In this document: piece by piece, positions 43,701 to 55,507 of the stretch
Numbering within the stretch: position 1 is the stretch's first letter
Layout of the letters: each line of letters opens with the position of its first letter
Assembly: GCA_963969595.1 (NCBI GenBank)
Contig: OZ018409.1
Coordinates: forward strand, 17,454,975-17,518,974
Direction of reading: 5' to 3'
Origin: Neckera pumila
Lineage: Eukaryota > Streptophyta > Bryopsida > Hypnales > Neckeraceae
DNA length: 64,000 bases
Made by a program: the position numbers and the translations under genes
The notes under the pieces: model-generated
The model's input: the letters and a program-made list of their open reading frames with translations, nothing else
What the model was told of the DNA's origin: nothing
Database searches by the model: none

Positions 43701-45641
43701 TGTGAGCCCCCAAGTTAGCACTTGAACCTCAAAATTTTTTTGCTTTTTGCTTTTTGCTCATATTTAGGATTAATTAGGGTAAAAAAGATAGTACAAGTAT
43801 GTTCACATGATACTTGAGGGAAATCCCTTCAAATGAGATATGATTTGACCAAAATTTCCGGAACCACTCTAACTACTACTATGAGCTAATATTAAGTTTA
43901 TTTAAGCAATTCAGAGAACATTTGACGGTTCAGATGGAATTAAGCCTGATGGCCAAACCTCAAAACCACCCAGAAATAGACTTTTGAAGGGCATGTGAAA
44001 TACTTAGGATAGAAAATAGAGGATAGAAAAGAAATCATGTACCAATGCAGGTAAAAGCATAAACCGAGATTACAAGCAATCCGTGGGCCAAGAACGGAGG
44101 TTTTGACCAAAAAACCTGCCAAGAGCGTAACGAGGAAGCTAAAGAGCTAGATTCCCTTGATCAAGAATGATTCCCCCCCGGGAAGGAATTAACTTATATT
44201 GAGAATGATTTCCCCCTCGGGTGGGAATTAAATTGAAAGGTTGTAAATCACACGCGCCTTAGATTAGCGCAAAAGAAGCTGTAAGTTTGCACATGGCATT
44301 CTTAGAAGTTGTCCAAAAAGTTTTGTAATTTTCTGAATTGTGGAAATGACTCCCTAAGAAGTCAACCGTGTTTTTACGCATTGGGAAATTTCCAGGAAAT
44401 CCCAAAGTGGCGGAAAAATCCCACTAAAAATGAGGATAGAATGTTTAGTACTAATAAAGTGCCCGACCAAATTCCATCACATTCCGACCTCAACAAGTAC
44501 CAAAACTGGAGGCACTAACTGAATTTTAACGAATTTTAAAAGATTTGTTATGTTGACCGACACACCAAGAGCTCCCGTATTCTGGTTGGAATCAACTTGG
44601 ACTCTTTTCTTACTATCTTGGATCTCTTCAACAACCCTGGCCAATTAGAATTTGAAGATAAAATTATCTCCAATAATTGGATTTTTACCCTTTTAAACGA
44701 TATGCCGAATGTTGGTTTTTACATACAAAATGGCTCGGAAATAGAGGGTTGGAGGAATCATAGACTAATTTGGGTCTTCTGAAGACAATGGCACAATTGG
44801 TTTAGAGTTTGGAGCATTTCTTCAAAAGTTAGAATGATCACAGCAGTAGTGTAGAATTTTAATTAGTAAGTTTGAAATTACCTAGGAAGTAGAATTAGGA
44901 AATTGAGGGGGAAGGTGAGGCCATGAGCGAGTATATAAGGCATCCTCCTCCCCTCACTTCACACCCCTTTTTCATTTTGTAAGCTCTGGCCAAAGCGTGG
45001 CCACGTTGTTGAAATTTTGGCAATTTGCCAAAACTTGTTTAAATTGTGATTTGGAGTGATTTTTGCTTCTTGATTTCTCTATTACCTCTTGTGTTGAGCC
45101 CATTCCAAAGGACGTTAGGGTCCCTTTGGAAAGCTTGTTAACCTTGCACTTGAATTATTCTTGAGAACACTTTGAGTACTAACACCAAGGATATTTGAAC
45201 CGAATCCTGGCTCTGCCATTAGTTCAAATACTTTGGAGCTTGAATTATTGTGTTTGAAGAGTCCTTGTTCACTACTTTATTCCTACAAAGCTTTGGTGTG
45301 GGATTTCCAACCGTTGGTTTGAGAAAATCTCCCTAGGGTCTTGTCAAAGGAATATGTGGTCTAAAGTATTGTTTTAAAGTCTTTAAAGAGATTTTGGGTT
45401 GGATCCAAAACTCTTGCAGTCTCACGTGTAATGGAGCTCTTGCAAAATTGTTCCAGAATTTGAGGATAAAACCTCTAATACGGCAAAGCAATCACCTATT
45501 AAAGTCCTCCCTTTATTGCATTTTTTTATCCAAAACTTAGACAAACTTCCTAGAAATTTGGGCCTAAAACCCTGGATGGCAAAGCTTTGCACCTAATTCA
45601 AATTTTTCGTATTTTTTATTAAGTTAAGGGGTCCCCATACA
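43701..45641 (+). repeat. LTR-like segment 1
   Basis: It begins TGTGAGCCCCCAAG and ends near GGGGTCCCCATACA, with TG...CA ends and a short GC-rich inverted match. It aligns in order with 60809-62901: the AAGTCAACCGTG block, TCACATTCCGACCTCAACAA, a TATA box (GAGTATATAAGGC near 44933), CAAAGGACGTTAGGGTCCC, TACTAACACCAAGGATAT and TACGGCAAAGC. The layout (promoter-like TATA two-thirds along, TG/CA ends) fits a ~1.9-kb LTR. No gag-pol follows, and no target duplication was found. The copies are well diverged, so they are not a recent pair. Confidence 0.55.
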
Positions 45642-48600
45642 GAGACCCAAGTTGGAATTTGGAATACCCATTTTGGCAACCACCGCCTTGGTTTTGGTTT
45701 AAAAATCCAAAAATCATTTTAGCAAAGGCCGGAGCCAACCAGCAGCAATACCCCAGTACTAACCCAAGTACCGCCCTGAACTCCCCAGGCTTCCAACAGG
45801 GCCTCCAAAGACCCCGGCAAGGCCGATCCAAAACCCTAGCAGGCCATACGGCAAAGGCAGCCCTTGCCAGGCAGTAGTCAGAGCCATTACAGCGAGCTGA
45901 AATTAAGCTCACATCAGATTGCCCTTTGCCCACATACATCCATATCAAATAGACCAAACAAGGGATGATGCCCCAAGGGCCCCATTTGGAATTTTAGAAG
46001 ATTTTTGAACACCAGGCTTAGAATTTGAAACTGCAACCGTGAATAGGAAATTCTTAGTGGTAGTTGAAAAAACTTAGGGAGATCAAGCCTTGACTGATTA
46101 GTTTCATCTAGTGTTCACAAAAATTCCAAAATCACGAATCATTGAAAGAAAGGGAGAAACCAGGACCAAAGAAGGGCTGATTTTTGAAGTTGTGATTGAA
46201 AAACAAAGAGTCAAAACCTCAGGAGAAGATTAAATTTTCCAAAAATTTAGATTTACAAACTAGGTTTGGTCCAGCACACGGAAGCTTAATACAAGGCGAT
46301 CAAGCCATCTCAAAGGGAGTCAACTTTGGGTTGACCCAGCCTTTCATCACTCCCAAGCCTCCCCACCACTTGGTTCAGCTTCGCAGTTGTGAGTCCATCA
46401 ACCCAGTTCGTTTCCAAACCAAATCAGTTCATCCTCAGCCCAATTCCAGACTTGGAAATCTCAAAGTTCAAACTCTATGCCACTCCAGTTGCTCAAGCTC
46501 AACAATAAAATGAACAAAAAACATGTTTCATGAAGAAAGTATATGTGACTCAAGTGTGTTGAATGGATTGTAAGCCAACCATTAGAATTTGGAAATTCCT
46601 TAGATTTAGTTAGATTTTCTTATAGGACAAATAGATAAGACAAAACAAGGGAATAATTGACTTTGGAAGATGCTAGGAGTTAGTTATTAGTTGGAAGAAG
46701 TTAGACAAACTTTGTTTTAGAATTTGGTTGGTTTCAATAGAATTAGCCAAGAATTTATCGTTAGATTTGATTTGATTTCTTTCGAAATATCTCCCAACGT
46801 TGGAATTAGATTTGATTAGATTTGATTCTACAAAATATCTCCAAAAGAAAAGAAAGAAAATACAAAAAGAATCAATTTTTTCCATATCAAAGAAAAGAAA
46901 AGAAAAGACAACATGGACGCCAATTTTGACTACAACGAGATCACAATGACGATAAACAAGGAGGGCATCATTGAATCCACGATTTTCGGAGTAAGTTCTT
47001 AAAAATCCTTTCTTTATTGTTTTGTTATTTAATTGTGCAAATTAGTGAATTAAATTAGGATTGTTAATTAGAATTAACATACTGAATTAGGAAGTTGGAA
47101 TGCAATTTAGAACATAAAGAACCACAAGAAATAGGAATTGAAACTTAGAATTAGATAGGAAATTTGAATAGCTTCTAGGAAACAATTGCAATTAGGAATA
47201 AGTTAAAAATTCCAAAAGATAAGGAATTGAGTTAAGGTAGAAGTTGGAAACAAATTAGAAAGAATTATCCAAAACCAATTTATCAAGGAGTTTAAAATTT
47301 GCAATAGAAAGTAATTCAAATTAGTAAGAATTTAACTTAATTTCCAAATATTTACCATACTAGAAATTCCCAACATTTATCTTGAATAGAAAATAGTAGT
47401 AAAAGTAGAAAGGAAAAAATTAAAGTTAACTAATAGAACTTCTTTAGGTTATTAGAATTTAAAGTAAAAAATAAAAACCAAAGATCACAGTAGTTTCCAA
47501 ATTTCCAAAATAAAAAAGAAATTATGAAAGAATTTTGGTGAACCGGATAACAGTTAAAATTCAACCATAAGATAATTTTTACCAAGGAAGTCAAAAGTAC
47601 TTTTATTTTGCCTTTAAGATAAAAATCAAATATTGATAGTAAAACTAGTTCACATTAGAAGTAAAAAATAAAAATAAAAATAAATTACATAAGAATTTTG
47701 ATGAACCAACCCAATCAAAATTCATCAGTAAAACCAATAAACTAAAAAGTAAAAAATTAGGAACTTAAAGTAAAAAAGAATTACATAAGAATTTTGATGA
47801 ATTGACACGGTCAAAATTCATCAATAAATTACCTTATATCAAGAAGTCAAAAGTAATTACATTTTATCACAACAAGTATAGAAGTAACATCTCTAAGGTA
47901 ATACTATTTAGTTTAGAAGCAAGTTGAATTTATCTTCTATTAGTAAGAGTAAGAACTTATAAAAAACTATCCAAAAGAGACTAATTTAAAATAACTTCAG
48001 CCCCAATTATCTGTTAGGAATTTAGGTTAACTTTAGCTTTCTTCACCATTCGGAAAGAGTAAATCAAACCCTATCCATTAAACCATTCCGTTTATTTGCT
48101 TCTAGGCTAATACCAATTCAAAGTTTGATTGTTAATTGGTCATAGTAAAAACCATCTGAACAATACTAACATCTTTTGGATTTTATAGCAATTAGAAGTG
48201 GACAAAGCTAACACTAGGAACAACATCAAAAGATCCATTGCTTGGAAGGCGTAATTGGATTATACGTATTAACACCCAACAGAGATTTAACTGTGACAAA
48301 AACTAGAACTTGGCCTTATGTACACTTTATTCCAAGGGCGGGAATAAAGCGCCCGTATATGGCCAAAAAACAGATGAGTTAGAGATGGGTGACAGAAAAT
48401 AGTACAAATTTTCTTAAAACCGCACATCAGTACTTGGTGCTCACTGTAAATTAAGTCTACATTTAAGCAACCTATAGGTCATGCATTGGATACTTCCATT
48501 GATATGATACTAAAGTATTGAACTATAGATTAATAAAATCTACAATCCAACATTTATGACATCCTACCCTATTCATTTTTCTCTTAGAAAAAAAATATTA

Positions 48601-49059
48601 TCTATCCACCTACCCTATTATATATCTAAGCAAAGTCTAATTTATAGATCCAAAGCAAAAATTGCTTTCAATAGTGTTTCACAAAGAGAGTCTAAATTTG
48701 TGCAAGATTGTTCAACTAATAAGTACATTTTGGAGCTCCTTTAAAGATTTACACTCTTGTGTATCCATAGATATAAGATTTCCAAGCCTTGATCCATTTC
48801 AAAAAACCCTTTAAAATACCTGAATTTCTCAATCCAACCATATGACATAGATCAAGCTGTCATTCCCCTTAGGAAGTGAATTCAAAGGCTCACTATCAAG
48901 CTTCAAAATTGTAAGAAATTTCAATTTTCTACTAGTCATTGGTATGACTTTACCAAATTGTTGAGATGAATCTAACTTTTTCATGTTCTCTGTGAGCTAC
49001 CTAAAAAAAATTCTTATGTTTCTAGATACTACTTTATATATAAAAAATACCAAGCCTCC
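45642..49059. other. Post-LTR leader-like region and AT-rich spacer
   Basis: 45642-45960 is GC-richer, a counterpart of the sequence after the second LTR-like segment, and may be the leader of the same retroelement. 46852-46910 has (AAAGA)n runs. At 46913 an ATG opens a 29-codon frame (MDANFDYNEITMTINKEGII) of unusually balanced composition with a possible donor after TTTTCGGA. 47000-48000 is very AT-rich, with repeated GAATTTTGATGAA..TCAAAATTCATC hairpins. No polyprotein was found. Confidence 0.4.
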
Positions 49060-49539
49060 AATGCTTTCAAGAAGCACTTCTAAAGATGAAGATCCTTGAT
49101 GATCCAATACAATGAGAGACATAGCCAAGTAGATGCTTTTAAAAGCTCACTTAAGGATACATAGCCTTGCAGATACTTCTTTATAAAACATTTTAAGCCT
49201 CTAATGATTTGAGAAAGCACAGTCAAGGATGTGGTCAAGGACTAACATCTCCAAAGATACAACTCAATGAGAGAAAATAGCCTCATCGATGCTTTCTTAA
49301 AGGTCACTCAAGGATCCACACCTTCCTCAATCCAACTTTGTAAGATATTTCAAGCCTCCCTTGCTTTGAAGAAGCACTTTCAAAGATTCACAACCCCAAT
49401 TATCCAATTCAATGATAGAGTTTTAACATATTGTGCTCTCTGGAAGCTAACTCAAGGATCCACAACCACGGAGGTCCAACTCTGTAAAACATTTCAAGTC
49501 TCCAATGCTTTGAGGAAGCACTTTCAAGGATGAACATCC
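49060..49539 (-). pseudogene. Decayed C-terminal LRR array of the resistance gene
   Basis: Downstream of the in-frame TGA at 49540 the same repeat pattern continues on the minus strand: GCSSLKVLPQSIG, DLKCFTELDLRGCGSLS, then stops (TAG, TAA, TGA) and deletions amid recognisable LNSLIELD and KVL-Q units. It shows that the ancestral protein was longer and that this end has accumulated more damage than the upstream part. Confidence 0.7.
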
Positions 49540-51669
49540 TCAAAGATCCAACTCAATGAGAGAGTTCAACTTGCGGATGCTCTCCAAAAGCTCACTCAAG
49601 GATCCACACCATCTGAGATCCAACTTTGAAAGACATTTCAAGCCTCCTATGCACTGAAGAAGCACTTTCAAGGATGAACATCTTCCAAGATCCAACTCAA
49701 AGAGAGAGTTCAACTTGTCGATGCTCTCCGGAAGCTCCCTCAGGAATTGGCATCCATGGAGGTTCAACTTTGCAAGACATTTCAAGCCTCCAATGCTTTG
49801 AGGAAGCACTTTCAAGGATGAACATTCCCAAAGAATAAACTCAATGAGAGTATTCAACTCGCTGATGCTCTCCGAAAGCTTCAAGAATTTATACCTTTCT
49901 AGATTCATAACCAAAAGAGACCTCAATCCACACATCTCTGGAAGCTTTCCATCAAAAAGATTTTCTGAGAGGTCAAGACATTGTAAGGCTTGCAAGTCGG
50001 AAAAGAAATACTCTAGAATAGACAATCCCTTCCCACCAATAGACATTGCCTGTAGCAAACACACTTGAAGATGAGGAGCGTCAAGTTGGTTTGGCCATTC
50101 TAAAATAGTGCTCTGCACAAATGACATCCTTTGCATCCTCTCTAGTGTCTTGATTGCAAAAGGGGATGTCAATACTTTCCTTGATTGAAACCAACATTTG
50201 TATGCACAATCCTCCGGTTTCGCTGAGTCAATGATGTACAGTGCAAGATCCCGCATAATGTCATGGATGGTAATGCATCCAAGTTCACGATTCCAATCAA
50301 TCATGGACCGCTTCACAAGAATTTCAAGATGGGCCTTGGCTACATCCTCGAGATTCATTCCATCAAGTACACCAAATAATCCCTCCGTAATCCATATCTT
50401 GCATAAATCTCCAATATATATCTTGTAATCTTCTGGAAATGCGGCACAATACAAAAAACACATCTTTGTTGCATCATGCTCTAAATTATTGTAACTCAAT
50501 TGTAAGCGGTAATACATCTCATCCATCACATTGGAATCCAATATTGGCTTCGATTGCTTCAATTCGTGTAAGGCAAAACGCCACCCATCCATTTCATGCT
50601 TGTTTAGCATGGTACTACCAATCACTTTCAAGGCTAGAGGGAGCCCTTTGCATTCCTTACAAACCTCTCTTGCCAAGTCTTTTGATATATTTGGTGGAAG
50701 AAGGCCACTTCAAAATGCATGAGCACAAAACAATGTCCAACTCTCCTCATCCGAGAGCAATAACACCACTTCCACTTCGGCATGAACTTTGGAAATGACT
50801 GTCATGCTTCGGATTGTTATCAAAGTTGTAGACCCAGGAGCTAAGGCAATATTCAACCAATACACCATTTCTTGATGATTGCATTGATTTCCCCATACAT
50901 CATCTAAAATCAAGAATATCTTCTTTTTGGCAAATGCATTCCACAAATATGTGCGTTGCTCTTCTTGGTTGCAATGAGCACACTTGTCTTCAAATACACC
51001 ATCAGTCAAGAACTTCCCCATGGTTTTGTACAAGTCTGGAATCCTTGCATCCAAGCCAACCATAATCCACAAGATCCCTTGTGATCCATAAATGGCTTTG
51101 ATGTCTTCATCATTGTTCAACTTCGAAGCAAGCAAAGTTTTCCCAACTCCGCTTCTTCCTTGCAAACTAAGAAAGGTGGGCTTGGCTTTTGTGTAGCTTG
51201 CCAATATGCATGTCTTCAATTTGTTGAACGGATTTTCCACCCCGACAATCAATGGAGGAGTTGGTTGTATCACAAAATCCACTTTTGACTTTGATTGCTT
51301 TTGAGTTGAATTTCGAGATTGGATTCTCACACCAAGCATGGCTAGAGTTGCATTCAACCTTGCCTCATCAATTTGATCATTAATGTGTGTTAAGCGAGTT
51401 GGTAACTTGCACCACTGCCACACTTTCATGAGTCTCATCCACTTGGACTCTAGAAGACATTCTTCTAGAATACTTTGAGCATTGACTAGTATTGTATTGA
51501 ATTGCAATGACCAATTCAAATGAGCTTGCGCCAAGATGGTTGAATTTCCTTCAACCACCTCTAATAGAGGTACAATTTTATCCACCTTCACCTTGAGAGC
51601 TTTGCAGCTTTGTTTGATTCTTATTGCCTCTTTGGCAACATGAATCACTTCATTGAACAACAAACTCAT
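49540..51669 (-). pseudogene. NB-ARC-LRR disease-resistance gene (RPW8-like/CC type) with in-frame stops
   Basis: From ATG 51669 on the minus strand: an N-terminal helical domain resembling RPW8/CC (MSLLFNEVIHVAKEAIRIKQ), P-loop LQGRSGVGKT, kinase-2 FLILDDVWG, GSTTLITIRS, GLPLALKVIGS, an MHD-like IHDIMRDLA, then leucine-rich repeats of about 24 residues (GCSSLKVLPQSIGGLKCLAK pattern). One frame spans everything, broken by TGA at 50710-50712 between CAHAF and SGLLPPNISK, and by TGA at 49540-49542 between ELDL and GCSSLK; both sit where Arg (CGA) would fit. The frame is open upstream of the ATG to an acceptor-like TTTATAG near 51727, so the true start may be in an earlier exon. NLRs are intracellular immune receptors. 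The rest of the frame is undamaged, so inactivation seems recent. Confidence 0.8.
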
Positions 51670-51722
51670 AGTTGCTTCTACCAATGCTGGAATAAAAAGT
51701 GGATCCCCAATGGCAATTAAGT

Positions 51723-52384
51723 AGGCAACCTATAAATTTGTCAAGAAGAAGATTTTAGACTATGATAAGAGCTTAAAGAAGACTACACCCACATCAAAAA
51801 TTCACAAAGAATTTAGACAAGATAAGATTCTCTAGACACTTCAATGTTAAATGCAAGTATCAAGATTGATATGCAAATTTCATGTATATATATGTATATC
51901 TATATATGTATATGTATATAGAAAATAAGACCCTTTATCAAGAAAATGACCTAATTGATAACAAAGCCTAACAGAAGTAGTCAAATTTGTAAACTCCAAC
52001 ACAACAAACCATTCCTTTATTGATTGATGAAATTATAGCCTTCAAGTAATACTATTAGAGTCACTTAGAAAGAATTTTGTATACAAGATGCATAATCTAC
52101 ATTTTTATGTTTAAAATATGCATATATTGATTATCTCAAGGAAAGAAATGGTTGCCTTGCCCTCATAGAAGGGTTGAATCATTCAAGTATTTTTTCCAAA
52201 AATAGACAAATGTATGAGCTAGTGATAATGATCAAATTTAATATTTTATAATGATGTACAAATATGTTATTGATTTTTAGACATTTTTTGCACAAGTAGA
52301 TCAAAAGAGTCATTAGGTCTTTTCCAACCCCAAATCATTAGGATGTCAAAGAATATATGCATTAGAAAGCTCATCCAACATGCC
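51723..52384. other. AT-rich region upstream of the resistance gene
   Basis: It may contain the gene's promoter or first intron. It includes a TATA/TATG microsatellite at about 51881-51925. No upstream exon could be identified. Confidence 0.4.
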
Positions 52385-52388
52385 TTAA

Positions 52389-53304
52389 CCTTTAAAGGAC
52401 CATTTGTAGGGACAAATTGGGTCTGGGCAGGTTCCTACTATCTCAATTTTTAGTAATATTTTTTGGGATTTTTTGAGGTTGTGTATTTCTGCAAGAGCTT
52501 TGTGAATATATATTTTATTTTAATCGATGCCCGGGAGCAAAAGTTATGGCACAATAAGCAAAACTGGAATTCGGTGGGCAGTCCAAAAAAATCACAGAAA
52601 GTCAAAATAATCTTTTTCAAATTTCTTTCTCAAAGATTATATTTTTGTTTACATGTGAAGATTTGTTTCATTCAATTTGGATTGATAATGAGAAAGTCAT
52701 GGACAATCTTAGGTTTTTGGGCAATCTAAGAGCATCTTTTTGAAAAAATAACTTATGGAATTTGTTTCTCAATGCAATTTTTAGAATTTTTCAAAAAATT
52801 TGTTAGACAAGGATTAGATTTTTTTGCAAGAACAATCACACCGTTGGGATTATTTTCAATTAATTCCATCTAAAAGCTATTAACAATTTAGTTTTTTCTT
52901 CAATCTTGAACCCACCTCTACTTAACAATTTTTTAATGAGTAAAAATTAAGTGCCTTTTATCCTAAATTTTTTTGGTAGATTCTTGACTTGACTAATTAA
53001 AATAAATAAATAGAAAATCAAATTCCATAGTGCAAAAAATTTGAACTGAAAAGACTCAAAGCCAAAAAAATCTAATCAAGCAAGGTGCAAAAAAACTTGT
53101 TTTCTTCACTTTAAATGCATATATCTTGCAAGCTACAAGGTCAAAGTTTTTGAAATTTCTTCCACATATTCATATACTAGTCAAGTACAAGATCTCATGG
53201 TTGGATATGCAAGAAAAAACAATTTTTAAAACTCTTTCTCTTTACAATAGAAATGACAGCTTTGCGTGTTTTTTGATAGGAAAATCACCTTGGTCCTTCA
53301 GGGA
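52389..53304 (+). mobile_element. TTAA-flanked MITE-like element, copy C
   Basis: 916 bp bounded by TTAA (52385-52388 and 53305-53308). The left end is CCTTTAAAGGACCATTTG; the right end inverted is TCCCTGAAGGACCAAGG, sharing GAAGGACCA-type sequence with the other copies. The interior is collinear with 5344-6256 (GGGCAGG, GCAAAAGTTATGGCA, AAGAACAATCACACCGTTGG, CTACTTAACAATTTTTTAAT, AAGATCTCATGGTTGG). The hairpin near the left end is ATTTGT, AGGG, ACAAAT. Non-coding. Confidence 0.7.
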
Positions 53305-53308
53305 TTAA

Positions 53309-55507
53309 AAGTTAAAACAATCATAGTCTTTTTCATATACATGCTTAACATCAAGTTGTTGAAATCATCACTTTCTTTAATGGATATGATATCCCAAAGC
53401 TAGAAATTTTCCTTGTGGTCACTAAAGCATTCTATTGCTTGTTAAAACTTTCAATGTGGCGCATTCAAGCTACTTCAATTCATTCTAAATCTCATTAATC
53501 AAGACTAATGGTCTTAGATTGATTGCACAACCATATTGAACACTGAGATAGAAAAAGTGATTGCAAAAAGGTTGAAAAAGGGTTGTAATGGACTTTTTTA
53601 CCATATTCATTGAAAATGCATATTCATTTTATTCATGATGGAATTGATTTAGCTGATATAGTATTCTTGTTGTATTTAAAGAATCCAAAACCTCAAATCT
53701 AACATGCATTTTTTAACAATAAATATTGAGGGTATTTCTACACACTCTACAAGATACCAGCTTCAATAAGAAGAATACAATTAGTCAATTACTAGAAATG
53801 AAATGCTAATGAGCTCAAAAAGCACATAAGTAATATGACCCCCAAAAGACCAATGAGATGTCCATGCTTTGTCCGATATCTCATTAGATAAACATTGAAA
53901 CACGATGAATTGATACAAACATATAGAAACATCGGACATAGCTTGCATAAGTCATTGTAAATATGGATAAAGATACATAATTCTACAACTATTGTACCTC
54001 TAGCGAACCCACTCATCCATATATAATACAACTTGCACCTCATATTTTAATCCTTTTCAATCAAAAAATGGCAAATGAGCATGTTATCTTTGAGTCCCCA
54101 AAGCTACTACCACATGAGAAACAAAGAATGAATCGATACCAAGAAATGGCTGCATTCTTCACGGGAGAAAACGATCACTTCGGTGTCAGAGCCGCTCCAA
54201 GCCGCTTTCTTCAATATACCGACTATTAGAACTCGTGTTCTTCACTCCACTTCATTGGAGTGCGCTCCACTCTACAACAATTCCAATTTTAAGCAGACTC
54301 CACCACTTGCGGATGCCACATAGAAATGCTTCCAACCTCACCTCCCAAGCTCGTCCAGCCGCCCAAGCGAAGGAACCAAATGACTCCAGACAACCAACGT
54401 TGTCGAAACACAGGTACTGTGCTAGGTCCCTCTAGAACGGCATGCCAACTTCCACACAATCAACGTCGTTTGCGCACCCTGACAGCACTAAAACAGATCC
54501 AGTTCCGCAAGCACCAGCTCTCTCGAAGGACCAGTAGAGACAACCTCCTGCACAGCACTACAGAAGCAAACAAAAGGTGAAGAAGAAAGACGCGGTGGAA
54601 GGACTTCAAAGTCTTCCTCAAAAGACGGAAAACGCACATTGGATTGCGTGGGCTGGCCATCATGCATCGGAGATACTAGCACAATGTCTCAATTCTACTA
54701 ATGGGGATCTACCATTACCAGCAATCCCAGAGCTGAAATTTAGGATTAGCAAGGTCTGCTACGGCCGTGTAAAAGGGTTGCCTTTTCTACAATCTAATTT
54801 TTTTTGGTGAAATTTGGCACCTAAAGCCGTGGAAAAAAAGGGGTAATGTTATTCTCTAATTTTTTTTTATAATGTAAAGTTGCAATTCTACAAATGAATG
54901 GGCAGTGCACTGAGGGCTATTTTTTTATATTTTATAGTTGTTGGAATTGCTAAGTCACGGAGAAAATGGTGAGATATTGGCAAACTTTTTCCTTGCTTTT
55001 TTTTGGATTGGCTATTTATGCATTGCTAGTGTTCATTTCTAATTCTTTCCAATTCAATGTTATTTGATTTGTTTCAATCCAATTCTTTTCTTATTTGAGT
55101 TATGTCATTGTTAAGGGAGTTGAATCCTTCCTGCCATATGGCAAGACTGCCCAAATGCAGTAACAATGTTCTGCACACAAACAAACAAGCCACATTAGTA
55201 TTAGGAATTAGTACCAAAAAAGTCACTTGGGCACGCCACAATTACAGTAGACTGTTGCTCCATCTCCTAAAACCACAGCATTGTTCATTTCTCTTGTGCA
55301 TCCACCTCCACTTCTATTGCAACATGAACAATTTTGATCACTGTTAATCACCTCCGTTGTTTGATCACTGTTCACCACCTCCTTTGCAGCAGAACTTGCT
55401 CCTATTGCAGTAAAACTTTGTCAAGGAAACATGAGCGGTTTTGTTGGCAAAACCTCATGAAAACTAAGGAAATTAACTGGCAAAGACACTAAAAAAAGGA
55501 TACCACT
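53309..55507. other. Intergenic DNA
   Basis: 53.3-54.1 kb is AT-rich and featureless. 54150-54800 is more balanced, with overlapping short frames on both strands (for example plus 54577-54810), none with a domain; a decayed gene is possible but cannot be shown. 54800-55500 has direct repeats of TTGATCACTGTT with CACCTCC near 55336-55384. Confidence 0.4.

Noticed and set aside
54235..54810. Protein-coding gene in a balanced-composition patch
   Set aside because: Overlapping frames on both strands are short, change frame and show no domain or splice pattern.
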